Shown here: positions 44,802 to 54,000 of the stretch, piece after piece
Numbering within the stretch: position 1 is the stretch's first letter
Layout: each line of letters starts with the position of its first letter
Assembly: GCF_014193425.1 (NCBI RefSeq)
Contig: NZ_JACHZG010000002.1
Span: 62,001-126,000, forward strand
Source: Microlunatus antarcticus
GTDB taxonomy: Bacteria; Actinomycetota; Actinomycetes; Propionibacteriales; Propionibacteriaceae
DNA: 64,000 nt
Reading direction: 5' to 3'
Translations under genes and position numbers: made by a program
Notes under the pieces: model-generated
Told to the model about the DNA's origin: nothing
The model's database searches: none
What the model saw: the letters and a program-made list of their open reading frames with translations, nothing else

Positions 44802-45795
44802 GGGCCGCCTCCGACGTCAGGGCCCGGGTCTGCGCCAGCCGGTCCCGCCAGGCGTGCGCGTCCTCGGGGGTCATCGCGGACGCGGCGAGCCGCTCCTCGT
44901 CGACGACGACCGGCCGGACCGGGAGCATCCCGCCGACCGGGCGCAACGGCTCGGTCACCACGTCGTCGGCCAGCAGCCCGATGGTGCCCAGGCCGCACGC
45001 GTACGGGAGGTCGGGCAGCGCGGCGGCCAGCGCCACCCCGGCCGCCAGGCCCACCGAGGTCTCCACGGCGCTCGACACGACCACGGGCAGCCCGATCCGT
45101 TCCGCGACCTCGAGGGCCGCCCGCACCCCGCCGAGCGGCGCGACTTTCAGCACCGCGACGTCGGCGGCGTCGAGCGCGACGACCCGGTAGGGGTCCTCGG
45201 CCCGGCGGATGGACTCGTCGGCGGCGACCAGGACGGGGCGGCCGGCGCGGGCGAGCCGGACCCGGAGCGCGGCCAGGTCCTCCACGGCCAGGCACGGCTG
45301 CTCGACGTACTCGAGGTCGAAGCGGTCGAGGGCTCGAACGGCACGTTCGGCTGCCTCGAGGTCCCAGGCGCCGTTGGCGTCGACCCGGAGGTGGCCGTCG
45401 GCACCGAGAGCGTCCCGCACCGCCTCGCAGCGGGCGAGGTCATCGGTCAGCGTCTGGCCGCGTTCGGCGACCTTGACCTTGGCCGTGGCGCAGCCGGAGG
45501 CGGCGACGATCGCGTACGCCTGCTCGGGCCCGACCGCCGGCACGGTGCAGTTGACCGGTACCTCGCTGCGGACCGCGTGGGGCCAGCCCTGTTCCGCCGC
45601 CTCGTCCGCGGCGCGCAGCCAGGGCACCAGCTCCGCGCCGGCGTAGTCCAGGAACGGGCTCCACTCGGCCCACCCCGCGGGCCCACGCCACAGCAGCCCC
45701 TGGCGCTGCGTCAGCCCGCGGAACCGCACCGGCATCGCCAGGCTGTACCCGCGCACCTCGCCGGATGCCGTCGGGTCGGTGGGCGCGCTCGTCAC
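44794..45795 (-). CDS. menC: o-succinylbenzoate synthase
   Basis: 333 residues from GTG 45795; a Met 20 codons later would be too short for the actinomycete family (about 320-330). Enolase superfamily: AKVKVAE (catalytic Lys pair), VDANGAWD, YVEQPC and ADES are the metal ligands, and LKVAPLGG holds the second catalytic Lys. It dehydrates SHCHC to o-succinylbenzoate. Divergent from menE, separated by 42 bp. Confidence 0.93.
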   Translation of the reverse strand: MTSAPTDPTASGEVRGYSLAMPVRFRGLTQRQGLLWRGPAGWAEWSPFLDYAGAELVPWLRAADEAAEQGWPHAVRSEVPVNCTVPAVGPEQAYAIVAASGCATAKVKVAERGQTLTDDLARCEAVRDALGADGHLRVDANGAWDLEAAERAVRALDRFDLEYVEQPCLAVEDLAALRVRLARAGRPVLVAADESIRRAEDPYRVVALDAADVAVLKVAPLGGVRAALEVAERIGLPVVVSSAVETSVGLAAGVALAAALPDLPYACGLGTIGLLADDVVTEPLRPVGGMLPVRPVVVDEERLAASAMTPEDAHAWRDRLAQTRALTSEAARA

Positions 45796-45837
45796 GACGT
45801 GGAGTCTCCCCCATCCCCCACGACCTAGGCTGGTTCG

Positions 45838-47010
45838 GTGAGCCCGGGCAGCACGACGACGCTGCTGCGCGCGGTCGAGGAGGCCGATCTCGCGGCCGCT
45901 GTGGGCGCCGCGCTCGACGGTGGCGCCCCCGTCGCGCCGCTGCCCCCCGAGCCCGTCGAACGGGCCCGTGCGCTCCAGGCGCTCCGGCTGGCCGAGCCCG
46001 CCGACGCCGACGCCGCGGTCGTCGTGCTGAGCTCCGGCTCCACGGCCGAGCCCAAGGCGGTCGTGCTGTCCGCCGCCGCGATCCGCGCGGGAGCGGAGGC
46101 GACCCACGCCCGGCTCGGCGGCCCCGGCCACTGGCTCCTGCCGCTGCCGGCCCACCACGTCGCCGGGCTGATGGTCCTGGCCCGCGCACACCTGGCCGGC
46201 TCGTCCGTCGTGCACCTGGAACGCGACCTGTCCGACCTGGTCGGCCGCGACCTGCCGAGCGGGCGCCGGTACCTGTCCGTCGTCCCGACCCAGCTCGTCC
46301 GCGCGCTGGAACGGCCCGCGCTCGTCGACGCCCTGGCTTCGCTGGACGCCGTCCTCGTCGGCGGCGGCGCTGTCGACCCCACGGTCCTGGAACGGGCCCG
46401 GGCCGCCGGCGTCCGGTGCGTCACCACGTACGGGATGAGCGAGACCTGCGGCGGGTGCGTCTACGACGGCGTCCCCCTCGACGGCGTCGACGTGCGGGTG
46501 GAGGGCGACGACCCCGACGGCGGACGGGTCTCGATCGCCGGACCGGTCCTGTTCTCCGGCTACCGCGGCCGGCCCGACCTGACGGCGGAGGCGCTCGTGG
46601 ACGGTCGGCTCCGCACCGCCGACCGAGCCCGCTGGGATCGCTCCGACGTGACCGCACGCCTGCGGGTGCTCGGCCGGACCGACGACGTCGTGGTCAGCGG
46701 TGGTCACAACGTCGACCTCGCCGCCGTGGAGGCCCGGGCCCGCGCCTGGCCGGACCTGGGCACCGCCGAGCTCGCCGTCGTCGGCGTCCCGCACCCGCAG
46801 TGGGGCGTCGAGGTGGTCGCCGTCGTCGACACCGGTCTCGACACCGGTGCGACGTCGACCGGGCTCCGGAGCTGGGTGCGCGCCGAGCTGCCCTCGTACG
46901 CGGCCCCGCGCCGACTCGTCGTCCTCGACCGCCTGCCCCGCACAGGCAGCGGCAAGGTCGACCGCCGGCGGCTGCAGACCGACCTGATCGAGGAAGAGGA
47001 CGCACGATGA
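45838..47010 (+). CDS. menE: o-succinylbenzoate-CoA ligase
   Basis: 390 residues from GTG 45838; TAGGCT six bases before the GTG suggests a leaderless transcript. ANL superfamily: SSGSTAEPKAVVLS is the P-loop, TYGMSETCGGCVYDG the A5 motif, and TGSGKVDRR the C-terminal catalytic Lys loop. It is shorter than typical MenE (about 450-490) because the N-terminal subdomain is reduced, as in other actinomycetes. Overlaps menA by four bases. Confidence 0.9.
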   Translation: MSPGSTTTLLRAVEEADLAAAVGAALDGGAPVAPLPPEPVERARALQALRLAEPADADAAVVVLSSGSTAEPKAVVLSAAAIRAGAEATHARLGGPGHWLLPLPAHHVAGLMVLARAHLAGSSVVHLERDLSDLVGRDLPSGRRYLSVVPTQLVRALERPALVDALASLDAVLVGGGAVDPTVLERARAAGVRCVTTYGMSETCGGCVYDGVPLDGVDVRVEGDDPDGGRVSIAGPVLFSGYRGRPDLTAEALVDGRLRTADRARWDRSDVTARLRVLGRTDDVVVSGGHNVDLAAVEARARAWPDLGTAELAVVGVPHPQWGVEVVAVVDTGLDTGATSTGLRSWVRAELPSYAAPRRLVVLDRLPRTGSGKVDRRRLQTDLIEEEDAR

Positions 47011-47915
47011 CCGCGCACGCAGACCAGACCCCCGCCGCCCGCGCCACCGCGGGGCAGTGGCTGGAGGGTGCGCGTCCCCGGACCCTGCCCGCCGCCGTGG
47101 CGCCGGTCGCCGCCGCCACGGGCCTCGCCGCGTTCGAGGGCGGGGCACGACCGGTCGCCGCCGTGCTCGCCCTCGTGGTCGCCCTCGCCCTGCAGGTCGG
47201 GGTCAACTTCGCCAACGACTACTCCGACGGCATCCGCGGCACCGACGCCGACCGCGTCGGCCCGCTCCGCCTGGTCGGTTCCGGGCTGGCACGACCCGCC
47301 GCCGTCCGCGCCGCGGCCTTCGCCTCCTTCGGCGTCGCCGCGGTCGCCGGCCTCGTGCTGGTCGTGCTCACCGGGCACTGGTGGCTCCTGGCCGTCGGTG
47401 CCGCGTCGGTGCTGGCCGCCTGGTACTACACCGGCGGCCGGCGCCCGTACGGCTACCGCGGACTCGGCGAGGCGTTCGTCTTCGTGTTCTTCGGGCTGGT
47501 GGCCGTGTGCGGGACGGGCTACGTCCAGACCGGGCGCATCAGCGTCGCCCTGGTCCTGACCGGTGTGTGGGTCGGCGCGCTGACGACCGCGATCCTCGTG
47601 GCCAACAACCTCCGCGACCTGCGCGGCGACGCCGCGACGGGCAAGCTCACCCTGGCCACCCGCCTGGGCGACCGGCGCACGCGCTCCTTCTACGTCGCCC
47701 TCGTGGCCGTGGGCGCCCTCGGGCTCGGCGGCGTCGCGGCGCTCACGACGCCCTGGGCCCTGGTCGGGCTGCTGCCGCTGCTGCTCCTGGTCCGGCCCTG
47801 CCGCGCGGTCCTGGCCGGGGCCGTGGGCCGCGACCTCATCGGCGTCCTCAAGGCGACCGGGAGCGCGGAGCTCCTGGCCGCCGTGCTCAGCGCGCTGGCC
47901 CTCGTCCTCGCCTGA
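47007..47915 (+). CDS. menA: 1,4-dihydroxy-2-naphthoate polyprenyltransferase
   Basis: 302 residues from ATG 47007. UbiA-family membrane enzyme with about eight to nine spans. First Asp motif NFANDYSDGIRGTD binds the polyprenyl diphosphate with Mg; the second is ANNLRDLRGDAATGK. It attaches the polyprenyl tail to DHNA. The tail donor is probably made by the synthase at 10993-11973. Confidence 0.94.
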   Translation: MTAHADQTPAARATAGQWLEGARPRTLPAAVAPVAAATGLAAFEGGARPVAAVLALVVALALQVGVNFANDYSDGIRGTDADRVGPLRLVGSGLARPAAVRAAAFASFGVAAVAGLVLVVLTGHWWLLAVGAASVLAAWYYTGGRRPYGYRGLGEAFVFVFFGLVAVCGTGYVQTGRISVALVLTGVWVGALTTAILVANNLRDLRGDAATGKLTLATRLGDRRTRSFYVALVAVGALGLGGVAALTTPWALVGLLPLLLLVRPCRAVLAGAVGRDLIGVLKATGSAELLAAVLSALALVLA

Positions 47916-47984
47916 CCTCGACACCGGCCCGGAGCGGCTCTCCGTACGGCCTCAGCCCCACGCTGACACCGGTGTCGCGGGGAT

Positions 47985-48120
47985 GCTGAGACGTTTCTGC
48001 GCTTCCTCAAGTTTTCCCGGGCAACCTCAGGAGAGTTGAAGCGTCAAGCCTTTCCGTTGAGGAAAGGCTGGGAGAAGACCGCACTTGTCTGAGCAGAGCC
48101 TGAAGGTTGAAGTCTCAATG
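47985..48120 (+). promoter_or_regulatory. structured leader upstream of the glycosyltransferase gene
   Basis: Before the glycosyltransferase several nested complementary segments occur: TGAGAC (47987-47992) with GTCTCA (48112-48117); CAAC (48022-48025) with GTTG (48035-48038); and a 9-bp perfect stem AGCCTTTCC-GTTGA-GGAAAGGCT (48047-48069). The phrases GGGCAACC and GCGTCAAGCC recall, but do not match, the c-di-GMP-I riboswitch; no GNRA tetraloop is seen. GTTGAAG also occurs twice. It may be an unknown cis-regulatory RNA or a set of protein sites. A perfect palindrome GACACCGGTGTC (47965-47976) lies just before it. Confidence 0.4.
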
Positions 48121-48167
48121 TTGTGGATGTCAGCACAGGGCTGGCAGACCCCGAGGAGACACCCCCG

Positions 48168-49679
48168 ATGAGCACCTTCTTCGAGCTTCCGCAGGACGCC
48201 GACACCGACGAGACCGACGAGGTCGTCGCCCCGGTGGCCCCGGTCGCCGCTCCGGAGACCGAGTCGGACGCATCCCTCTCGCGCTACCTGCACCAGCACC
48301 TCGCCGACATCGAGGCCCTGCCGACCTACCGCCCGCGCATCGGCGTCATCATCCCGGCCTACAACGAGGCCGAGTCGATCGAGGACGTGCTGCGCGGCCT
48401 GCTGGCCCAGACCCGGCTCCCCGACGAGATCCACCTGATCGTCAACAACACCAAGGACGAGACCTTCGCGCTGGCCGCCCCCTTCGCCGGCCTGCACAAG
48501 GGCCCGAAGGTCGCCAAGGGCCAGAAGCGCCAGCGCACCGAGGTCTTCGTGCACGACATCGGCCAGAACCCGGACAAGAAGGTCGGCGCCCTCAACTACG
48601 GCTTCGCCCTGATCCAGGACGCGGACTACCTGCTCGGCGTCGACGGCGACACGGTGCTCGCGCCGAACGCGGTCGAGAAGCTCGAGCAGGAGATCGTCTC
48701 CGACACCCGGATCGGCGGCATCTCGGCGATCTACTCGATCGACGACACCAACCTCAAGGGCCTCGTCGCCAAGCTGCTCATCGCCGGCCAGCGCACCCAG
48801 TTCGCGGCCTTCAACATGCAGAACATGCTCCGCGGCCGGAACATGGCCGTCCTCGGCGGGCAGTGCTCGATCTTCTCGATGAAGGCCCTCCGCGCGGTCA
48901 TGGCCGAGAACCACCAGAAGACCCCCTGGGTCAACGACTCCGAGGTGGAGGACTCGCTGCTCAGCCTGCAGATCAAGTCGGCCGGCTACCTCACCAAGAT
49001 CTCCGCCCAGGCCCGCGCCGACGTCGGCGGGATGACCACGGTCCGCTCGCTCGACGGCCAGCAGGTCAAGTGGAACTACGGCGCCATCGACCTGATGTGG
49101 CCGGGCCAGCGGGGCGACACGAAGGGCCAGCCCTTCCACCCGAACCTGCGGCTCCGCTGGGCCGAGAACTTCGGCATGGCGACGAACATCTTCACCCGCA
49201 TCGCCTTCCTCGTCCTGCTCGTCTTCTCGCTCAGCATCCACGCCTTCGTCTTCTCGCCGATCTGGCTGATCCCGCCGGTCGTCGCGATCCTGCTGAACGT
49301 CCGCATCGCCTTCTCCATGAAGAACCGCAACGCCCGCGACGTCCTCTTCGCCGCGACCGGCGTCCCCGCCGAGATCTACATGTGGCTGCGCGCCGGCCAC
49401 TTCGTCCGGGCCTGGGCCAAGTTCCTCTCCCGCGTCAAGGTCGACAACTGGGCCGAGCAGGCCAAGGCCGAGCGCGGCTCGGGCAACTCGCACCTCATGC
49501 CGCTGATCGTCCTCGCCGTCTCGTTCCTGGTCCTCGGCTACACCTGGTTCCAGCTGCCGGTCCTGATCCAGACCTCGATCCTGTGGCTCGGCTGGCCCGC
49601 CCTCTACGTCGTCACGATCGCCCAGACGGTGGTCATGCTCGGCAAGCTCTTCCGCCGCGAGCGCGGCTACAAGGTCTGA
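48168..49679 (+). CDS. membrane family 2 glycosyltransferase (processive polysaccharide synthase-like)
   Basis: 503 residues from ATG 48168 (GAGGAG nine bases upstream). After an acidic N-terminal 45 residues comes the GT-A fold: IGVIIPAYNEAES at about 58-70, the metal-binding GVDGDTV (DxD) near 160, an acidic SEVEDS near 259 and LRLRW near 328, which resembles the end of the QxxRW motif of processive synthases. Two C-terminal groups of membrane spans follow. It may polymerise and export a polysaccharide. Probably paired with the lipoprotein gene downstream, although a terminator lies between them. Confidence 0.85.
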   Translation: MSTFFELPQDADTDETDEVVAPVAPVAAPETESDASLSRYLHQHLADIEALPTYRPRIGVIIPAYNEAESIEDVLRGLLAQTRLPDEIHLIVNNTKDETFALAAPFAGLHKGPKVAKGQKRQRTEVFVHDIGQNPDKKVGALNYGFALIQDADYLLGVDGDTVLAPNAVEKLEQEIVSDTRIGGISAIYSIDDTNLKGLVAKLLIAGQRTQFAAFNMQNMLRGRNMAVLGGQCSIFSMKALRAVMAENHQKTPWVNDSEVEDSLLSLQIKSAGYLTKISAQARADVGGMTTVRSLDGQQVKWNYGAIDLMWPGQRGDTKGQPFHPNLRLRWAENFGMATNIFTRIAFLVLLVFSLSIHAFVFSPIWLIPPVVAILLNVRIAFSMKNRNARDVLFAATGVPAEIYMWLRAGHFVRAWAKFLSRVKVDNWAEQAKAERGSGNSHLMPLIVLAVSFLVLGYTWFQLPVLIQTSILWLGWPALYVVTIAQTVVMLGKLFRRERGYKV

Positions 49680-49706
49680 GCCCCCCCTCCCTGGGCTCAG
49701 TAAGAG

Positions 49707-49749
49707 CCGCCCGCATCTCCGCAGATCCCCTGCGTCGAGATGCGGGCGG
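49707..49749 (+). terminator. terminator after the glycosyltransferase gene
   Basis: 13-bp perfect inverted repeat (CCGCCCGCATCTC and its complement) with a 17-base loop, 27 bases after the stop codon. No strong U-tract. Confidence 0.65.
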
Positions 49750-49839
49750 TGTCAGACTCCGGCTCGTCGGGCTCACCGCCGGCCGTCCGCTCCCCCCGCA
49801 CAGCACCTCCGAACCCCGAACCCCCGGAAGAAGATCCCG

Positions 49840-50529
49840 ATGAAGATCCGCCGCCCGCTCTCGGCCGCCGCCGCTGCCGCTGCCCTCCTCGTCGCCGCCG
49901 GCTGCAGCACCCCGCCCTGGGAGGCCGCGAGCACCACCGCCACCCCGGTCGCCGTGCCCACGCCGGAGGTCGTCACCCCCGCCCCGGCCCCGGTGCGCGC
50001 CAAGGTCAAGAACGACCTGAGCCGCGGCGTCGCCAAGCACACGCTGGACGCCGGGGCCATCGAGCTCAAGACCGTCTACTACTCGAACATGCCGATGGCC
50101 CAGTGGACGCCCGAGGCGAACAAGCCGCTGACGCTGTCGCTCACCGCGGACTTCCCCGAGGGCTACAAGCAGGACATCTACCTCGCCGAGGTCGACGTGC
50201 GCATCGACGTGACCGGTCCGGACGGCCCGCTGGCCTCGCCGGCACCGATCGTCGACCAGGCCACGGTCTCCCCGGGCTACCTGATCAAGAAGCCCAACTC
50301 GTACGGCAACGTCTTCACCGTCCCCGCGGTGCCCGAGGGCGCCCAGTCGGTCACGCTGACCTTCACCTACCAGCTGCTGGCCCCGTCGAAGCCGAAGTCG
50401 AAGACCTACTCCAAGCAGGTCACCACCGACACCGTCACCGTGGCCATCAACAGCCCCGTCCCGGCGACCCCCGCCACGCCGACCCCGGCCCCGAGCGCGA
50501 CCCCGACCCCGCTGCCCAGCGCGTCCTGA
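49840..50529 (+). CDS. secreted lipoprotein of unknown function
   Basis: 229 residues from ATG 49840 with a GGAAGAAG ribosome binding site. Signal peptide with a lipobox (VAAGC at about 18-22), Pro/Thr linker, then a beta-rich domain (ELKTVYYSNMPMAQWTPEANKPLTLSLTADF) and a Pro/Ala/Thr-rich tail of about 25 residues. The domain is not recognised. It follows the polysaccharide synthase-like gene and may work with it at the cell surface. Confidence 0.8.
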   Translation: MKIRRPLSAAAAAAALLVAAGCSTPPWEAASTTATPVAVPTPEVVTPAPAPVRAKVKNDLSRGVAKHTLDAGAIELKTVYYSNMPMAQWTPEANKPLTLSLTADFPEGYKQDIYLAEVDVRIDVTGPDGPLASPAPIVDQATVSPGYLIKKPNSYGNVFTVPAVPEGAQSVTLTFTYQLLAPSKPKSKTYSKQVTTDTVTVAINSPVPATPATPTPAPSATPTPLPSAS

Positions 50530-50572
50530 GCCGCGTCCGCCCCTAGCCCCTCGCGAGGCGCCGGGGCACCGG

Positions 50573-51664
50573 CTACCGGGTCTCGTCCCAGACGCCGGTG
50601 GCGAGGAAGTGGTCGAGCACCCGCGTGGGACCGGCGAGGTCCCAGCCGCGGGCCGCGACCCAGGCGTCGTCGTAGTAGCTGTTGGCGTAACGGCGGCCGT
50701 CGTCGCACAGCAGCGTGACCACGCTGCCCTGCCGACCCTCCGCCACCAGCTCGGCGACGAGCTGGCAGGCGCCCCAGAGGTTCGTCCCGGTCGACCCGCC
50801 GGCGACCCGGCCCATCCGGGCGGTCCCCCAACGCATCGCGGCGACCGACGCGGCGTCGGGCACGCCGATCATCCGGTCGACGACCTCGGGCACGAAGCTC
50901 GGCTCGACCCGCGGCCGCCCGATCCCCTCGATCCGGGAGCCGGTGGCGGTGACGGTCGCGTCACCGGTGCTCCAGGAGCGCCAGAAGGCCGAGCCCTCGG
51001 GGTCGACGACGCACAGCGACGTGGGCAGCCGGTGGTAGCGCAGGTAGCGGCCGATGGTCGCGCTGGTCCCGCCCGTGCCGGCCCCGACGACGACCCAGTC
51101 GGGGACCGGGTGCGGCTCGCGGCCCAGCTGCGCGAACATCGACTCGGCGATGTTGTTGTTCCCCCGCCAGTCGGTGGCGCGTTCGGCGTACGTGAACTGG
51201 TCGAGGTAGTGCCCGCCGCAGTCCGCCGCGAGCCGCTCGGCCTCGGCGTAGATCGCCCCCGGCTGGTCGACCAGGTGGCACCTCCCGCCGTAGAACTCGA
51301 TTAGCTCGCACTTCTCCTTGACCGTCGTCGCCGGCATCACGGCGACGAAGGGCAGCCCGAGCAGCCGCGCGAAGTACGCCTCGCTGACCGCCGTCGAGCC
51401 CGACGACGCCTCGACCAGCGTCGTGCCCTGCTCGATCCACCCGCTGCACAGCCCGTACAGGACGAGCGAGCGGGCGAGCCGGTGCTTGAGGCTGCCCGTC
51501 GGGTGCACCGACTCGTCCTTGACGTAGAGCGAGACGCCCCACTCCGGCGGCAGCGGGAAGACGTGCAGGTGGGTGTCGGCGCTGCGGTTGGCGTCGGCCT
51601 CGACCTGGCCGAGCGCCCACTCGAGCCACGCGCGGTCGTGCGCCCGACCCTCCTCACCGCGCAC
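50573..51664 (-). CDS. PLP-dependent cysteine desulfhydrase / cysteine synthase family (Cds1-like)
   Basis: 363 residues from GTG 51664, overlapping the RNase H gene by 11 bases. Fold type II PLP enzyme: catalytic Lys60 in [25 protein letters not shown] for substrate carboxylate, [16 protein letters not shown] for the phosphate. The order and length match the mycobacterial Cds1 (Rv3684) branch, which releases H2S and pyruvate from cysteine; a synthase activity cannot be excluded. Confidence 0.85.
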   Translation of the reverse strand: MRGEEGRAHDRAWLEWALGQVEADANRSADTHLHVFPLPPEWGVSLYVKDESVHPTGSLKHRLARSLVLYGLCSGWIEQGTTLVEASSGSTAVSEAYFARLLGLPFVAVMPATTVKEKCELIEFYGGRCHLVDQPGAIYAEAERLAADCGGHYLDQFTYAERATDWRGNNNIAESMFAQLGREPHPVPDWVVVGAGTGGTSATIGRYLRYHRLPTSLCVVDPEGSAFWRSWSTGDATVTATGSRIEGIGRPRVEPSFVPEVVDRMIGVPDAASVAAMRWGTARMGRVAGGSTGTNLWGACQLVAELVAEGRQGSVVTLLCDDGRRYANSYYDDAWVAARGWDLAGPTRVLDHFLATGVWDETR

Positions 51665-52577
51665 GACGGCCCCCTTCGGGGGTGCCCTGGTGGAAGCGCT
51701 GGCGCCAGCGACCGCCGGAGCGCACCCAGACCGAGCTGCGCAGCGACGACCCGGCGTCGGTCAGGCTGCGCCACAGGAGCAGCACCACGTCGGGGGCGAG
51801 CGTCTCGACCGACAGCACCTCCAGGTCCGGGTCGCCGATCGGCGCGATCACGGCCAGCATCTCCGCCCGGCTCCAGCGCCGGCCCGAGGCGCCGAACTCG
51901 GTCCACGCCGGGTCGAGCAGCGCCGCCACCCGGTCCGGGTCGGCGCGCACGGCGTCGCTGAGGAGGGCCCGTTCCAGGTCGACGACCTCGTGGAGCACGC
52001 CGTCCCGGTCCTGCCCGCCGGAGGACGCGGCGGGGCCGGGCTCGGGGGCGGGCTCGGCGAAGGAGAGCAGGTCCTCGGCCGCCGCGACCGCCTCGACGGG
52101 GGCGGCGGACGCAGCTCCAGCATAGCCAGGTCCGGGGTCGTGCGGCCGCCGGGCCTGGAACGCGGTCGACGCGGCGACCGCACGGACGTCGGCCGCCTCG
52201 TTGAGCGGGTGCCCGGCGTGGCCCTTGACCCACTCGAACGTCACGCGGCGGCCCTTCATGGCCACGTCGATGGCCGAGATGAGGTCGACGTTCATGACCG
52301 GCTTGCCGTCCCCCTTGCGCCAGCCCTTGCGCTTCCAGCCCGCCATCCACTTCGTCACGACGTTGATCACGTACGTGCTGTCGCAGTAGACGAGCAGGTC
52401 GTCGTCGACGTGCGCAGTCTGGCGCAGCAGGTCCAGCACGGCCATCAGCTCGCCCATGTTGTTGGTGCCGCGCGGCCAGCCGCCGCTCGCCCAGCACCCC
52501 TCGTCGACGTACCAGGCCCAGCCGGCCGGGCCGGGGTTGCCGAGAGCCGAGCCGTCTGCGGCCGCCACGATCGTCAC
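51654..52577 (-). CDS. ribonuclease HI fused to an NTF2-like (DUF4440-like) domain
   Basis: 307 residues from GTG 52577. Residues 1-140 are RNase HI with all four acidic residues: D8, E43 (NNMGEL), D66 (YCDSTYV) and D130 (NEAAD), plus H120/H123 in GHAGH. After a 50-residue Ala/Pro linker, residues 190-290 form an NTF2/SnoaL-like domain ([36 protein letters not shown] through a run of strands). RNase HI removes RNA from RNA-DNA hybrids; the second domain may dimerise or bind a ligand. Confidence 0.9.
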   Translation of the reverse strand: MTIVAAADGSALGNPGPAGWAWYVDEGCWASGGWPRGTNNMGELMAVLDLLRQTAHVDDDLLVYCDSTYVINVVTKWMAGWKRKGWRKGDGKPVMNVDLISAIDVAMKGRRVTFEWVKGHAGHPLNEAADVRAVAASTAFQARRPHDPGPGYAGAASAAPVEAVAAAEDLLSFAEPAPEPGPAASSGGQDRDGVLHEVVDLERALLSDAVRADPDRVAALLDPAWTEFGASGRRWSRAEMLAVIAPIGDPDLEVLSVETLAPDVVLLLWRSLTDAGSSLRSSVWVRSGGRWRQRFHQGTPEGGRRAR

Positions 52578-52668
52578 GGCCCCAGTCTCTCGTGCCGGCG
52601 CCCGGGGCGATGATTCTGGCGCCGGTGGTGGTCTACCTCCTCACGCACCCCGACGACAGGAGCACGAC

Positions 52669-53310
52669 ATGGGCCTCATCCACCTCGAGCTGTTCGCCAC
52701 CCTCGACCTCGTCGCCCAGGCGCCCGGGGGTCCCGACGAGGACCCGGAGGGCTTCCCGTACGGCGGCTGGCAGGCGCCCCTGCTGGACGAGGTCTCCGGC
52801 GCGCAGGTCGGCGCGGCGTACGAGGGCAGGGACGCCCTCCTGCTCGGGCGCCGGACCTACGACATCTTCGCCGCCTACTGGCCCCGGCAGAGCGGGGGCG
52901 AGGACGGGGCGATCGCCTCGCTCTTCAACCGCATCCCCAAGTACGTGGCCTCCCGGGGCCGCGCCGACCTGTCCTGGGCCGGGTCCACCCAGCTCGGGCC
53001 GGACCTGCCCGCGGCCGTGCGCGAGATCCGGGAGCGGCACGAGCACATCAAGGTCGTCGGGAGCCTGGACCTGGTGCAGACCCTCGTGCGGGAGCGCCTC
53101 TTCGACCGGCTCGACCTGTGGGTCCACCCGATCGTCCTGGGCGTGGGCAAGAAGGTGTTCGCGTCGGGCGCGGTGCCGACCAACCTGACGCTCCTCGAGC
53201 CGCCCGTGGCCGGGGGCTCGGGCACCGTCTACCTGCGCTACGCGCTCGCCGACGGCGTGCCCGGGACGGGCGACATGGCCGCCCCCGACCGCGGCGTCGG
53301 CGACGCCTGA
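52669..53310 (+). CDS. dihydrofolate reductase family protein (RibD C-terminal-like)
   Basis: 213 residues from ATG 52669 with an AGGAG ribosome binding site. The segments ATLDLVAQAPGG, LLLGRRTYDIFAAYW and IKVVGSLDLVQTLVRERLFDRLDLWVHPIVLGVGKKVF are typical of the RibD_C/YyaP-YwjB branch, NADPH-binding relatives of DHFR. True folate reduction is unlikely since the active-site Asp region differs. A second member of the same family lies convergent next door. Confidence 0.88.
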   Translation: MGLIHLELFATLDLVAQAPGGPDEDPEGFPYGGWQAPLLDEVSGAQVGAAYEGRDALLLGRRTYDIFAAYWPRQSGGEDGAIASLFNRIPKYVASRGRADLSWAGSTQLGPDLPAAVREIRERHEHIKVVGSLDLVQTLVRERLFDRLDLWVHPIVLGVGKKVFASGAVPTNLTLLEPPVAGGSGTVYLRYALADGVPGTGDMAAPDRGVGDA

Positions 53311-53331
53311 GCGGCGACCCGCGCAGAACGG

Positions 53332-53976
53332 TCAGCGGCGCCAGAACAGGTGGTGCACGACACCGCTCTCGCTCGGCGCCACGTCGTGGTGGTAGCGGTC
53401 GTCGAGCTCCTCGGGGCTCTCCCAGAGCCGGCTGCCCGCCCCCAGCTGTACCGCGGAGACCGTCACGTGCAGCGTGTCCACGAGGCCGGCGTCGAGGAAC
53501 TCTCGGACGGACTGCGCCCCTCCCCCGAGGCGGACGTCACGGCCGTCGGCGGCCTCGCGCGCCCGCGCGAGCACCTCGGCCGGCGTGCCCGAGACGAAGT
53601 GGAAGGTGGTGCCGCCCAGCGTGAACGACGGACGCGCGTGGTGGGTGAGCACGAAGGCCGGCGTGCGGAAGGGCGGCTCGTCGCCCCACCAGCCCTGCCA
53701 GGCGTGGTCCTCCCACGGTCCCCGCTGCGGGCCGAACTTGTTGCGGCCCATGATCTCGGCGCCGATGTTCCGGTCGTAGTCGCGGGTGAAGTAGTCGTCG
53801 AGCCCCCGGCTGCCACCCCCGTCGGTCCGGTAGACCCAGCTCGCGGTGGCCGGAGCCCAGGCGAGCAGGGTGCTGGGGTCGGCGTGCCCGAAGGGGTGCT
53901 CCAGCGACTGGCCCTCCCCGGCGCCGTACCCGTCGGCCGAGACGCCGAAGTTCTGGACCCTCAACAGCTGCTGCAC
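53332..53976 (-). CDS. dihydrofolate reductase family protein (RibD C-terminal-like), second copy
   Basis: 214 residues from GTG 53976 with GAGGAGAG upstream. NFGVSADGYGAGEG, IMGRNKFGPQRGPW, VRLGGGAQSVREFLDAGLVDTLHVTVSAVQLGAGSRLW mark the same superfamily as its neighbour, but identity is low, so they are not a recent duplication. Tail-to-tail with the first copy, 21 bp apart. Function unknown. Confidence 0.88.
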   Translation of the reverse strand: MQQLLRVQNFGVSADGYGAGEGQSLEHPFGHADPSTLLAWAPATASWVYRTDGGGSRGLDDYFTRDYDRNIGAEIMGRNKFGPQRGPWEDHAWQGWWGDEPPFRTPAFVLTHHARPSFTLGGTTFHFVSGTPAEVLARAREAADGRDVRLGGGAQSVREFLDAGLVDTLHVTVSAVQLGAGSRLWESPEELDDRYHHDVAPSESGVVHHLFWRR

Positions 53977-54000
53977 GTGCTCTCCTCGTCCGCACCGAGC

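Noticed and set aside
48011-48110. c-di-GMP-I (GEMM) riboswitch upstream of the glycosyltransferase
   Set aside because: GGGCAACC and GCGTCAAGCC recall the class but the GNRA tetraloop and receptor, and the P1b geometry, are absent. Kept only as an unknown structured leader.
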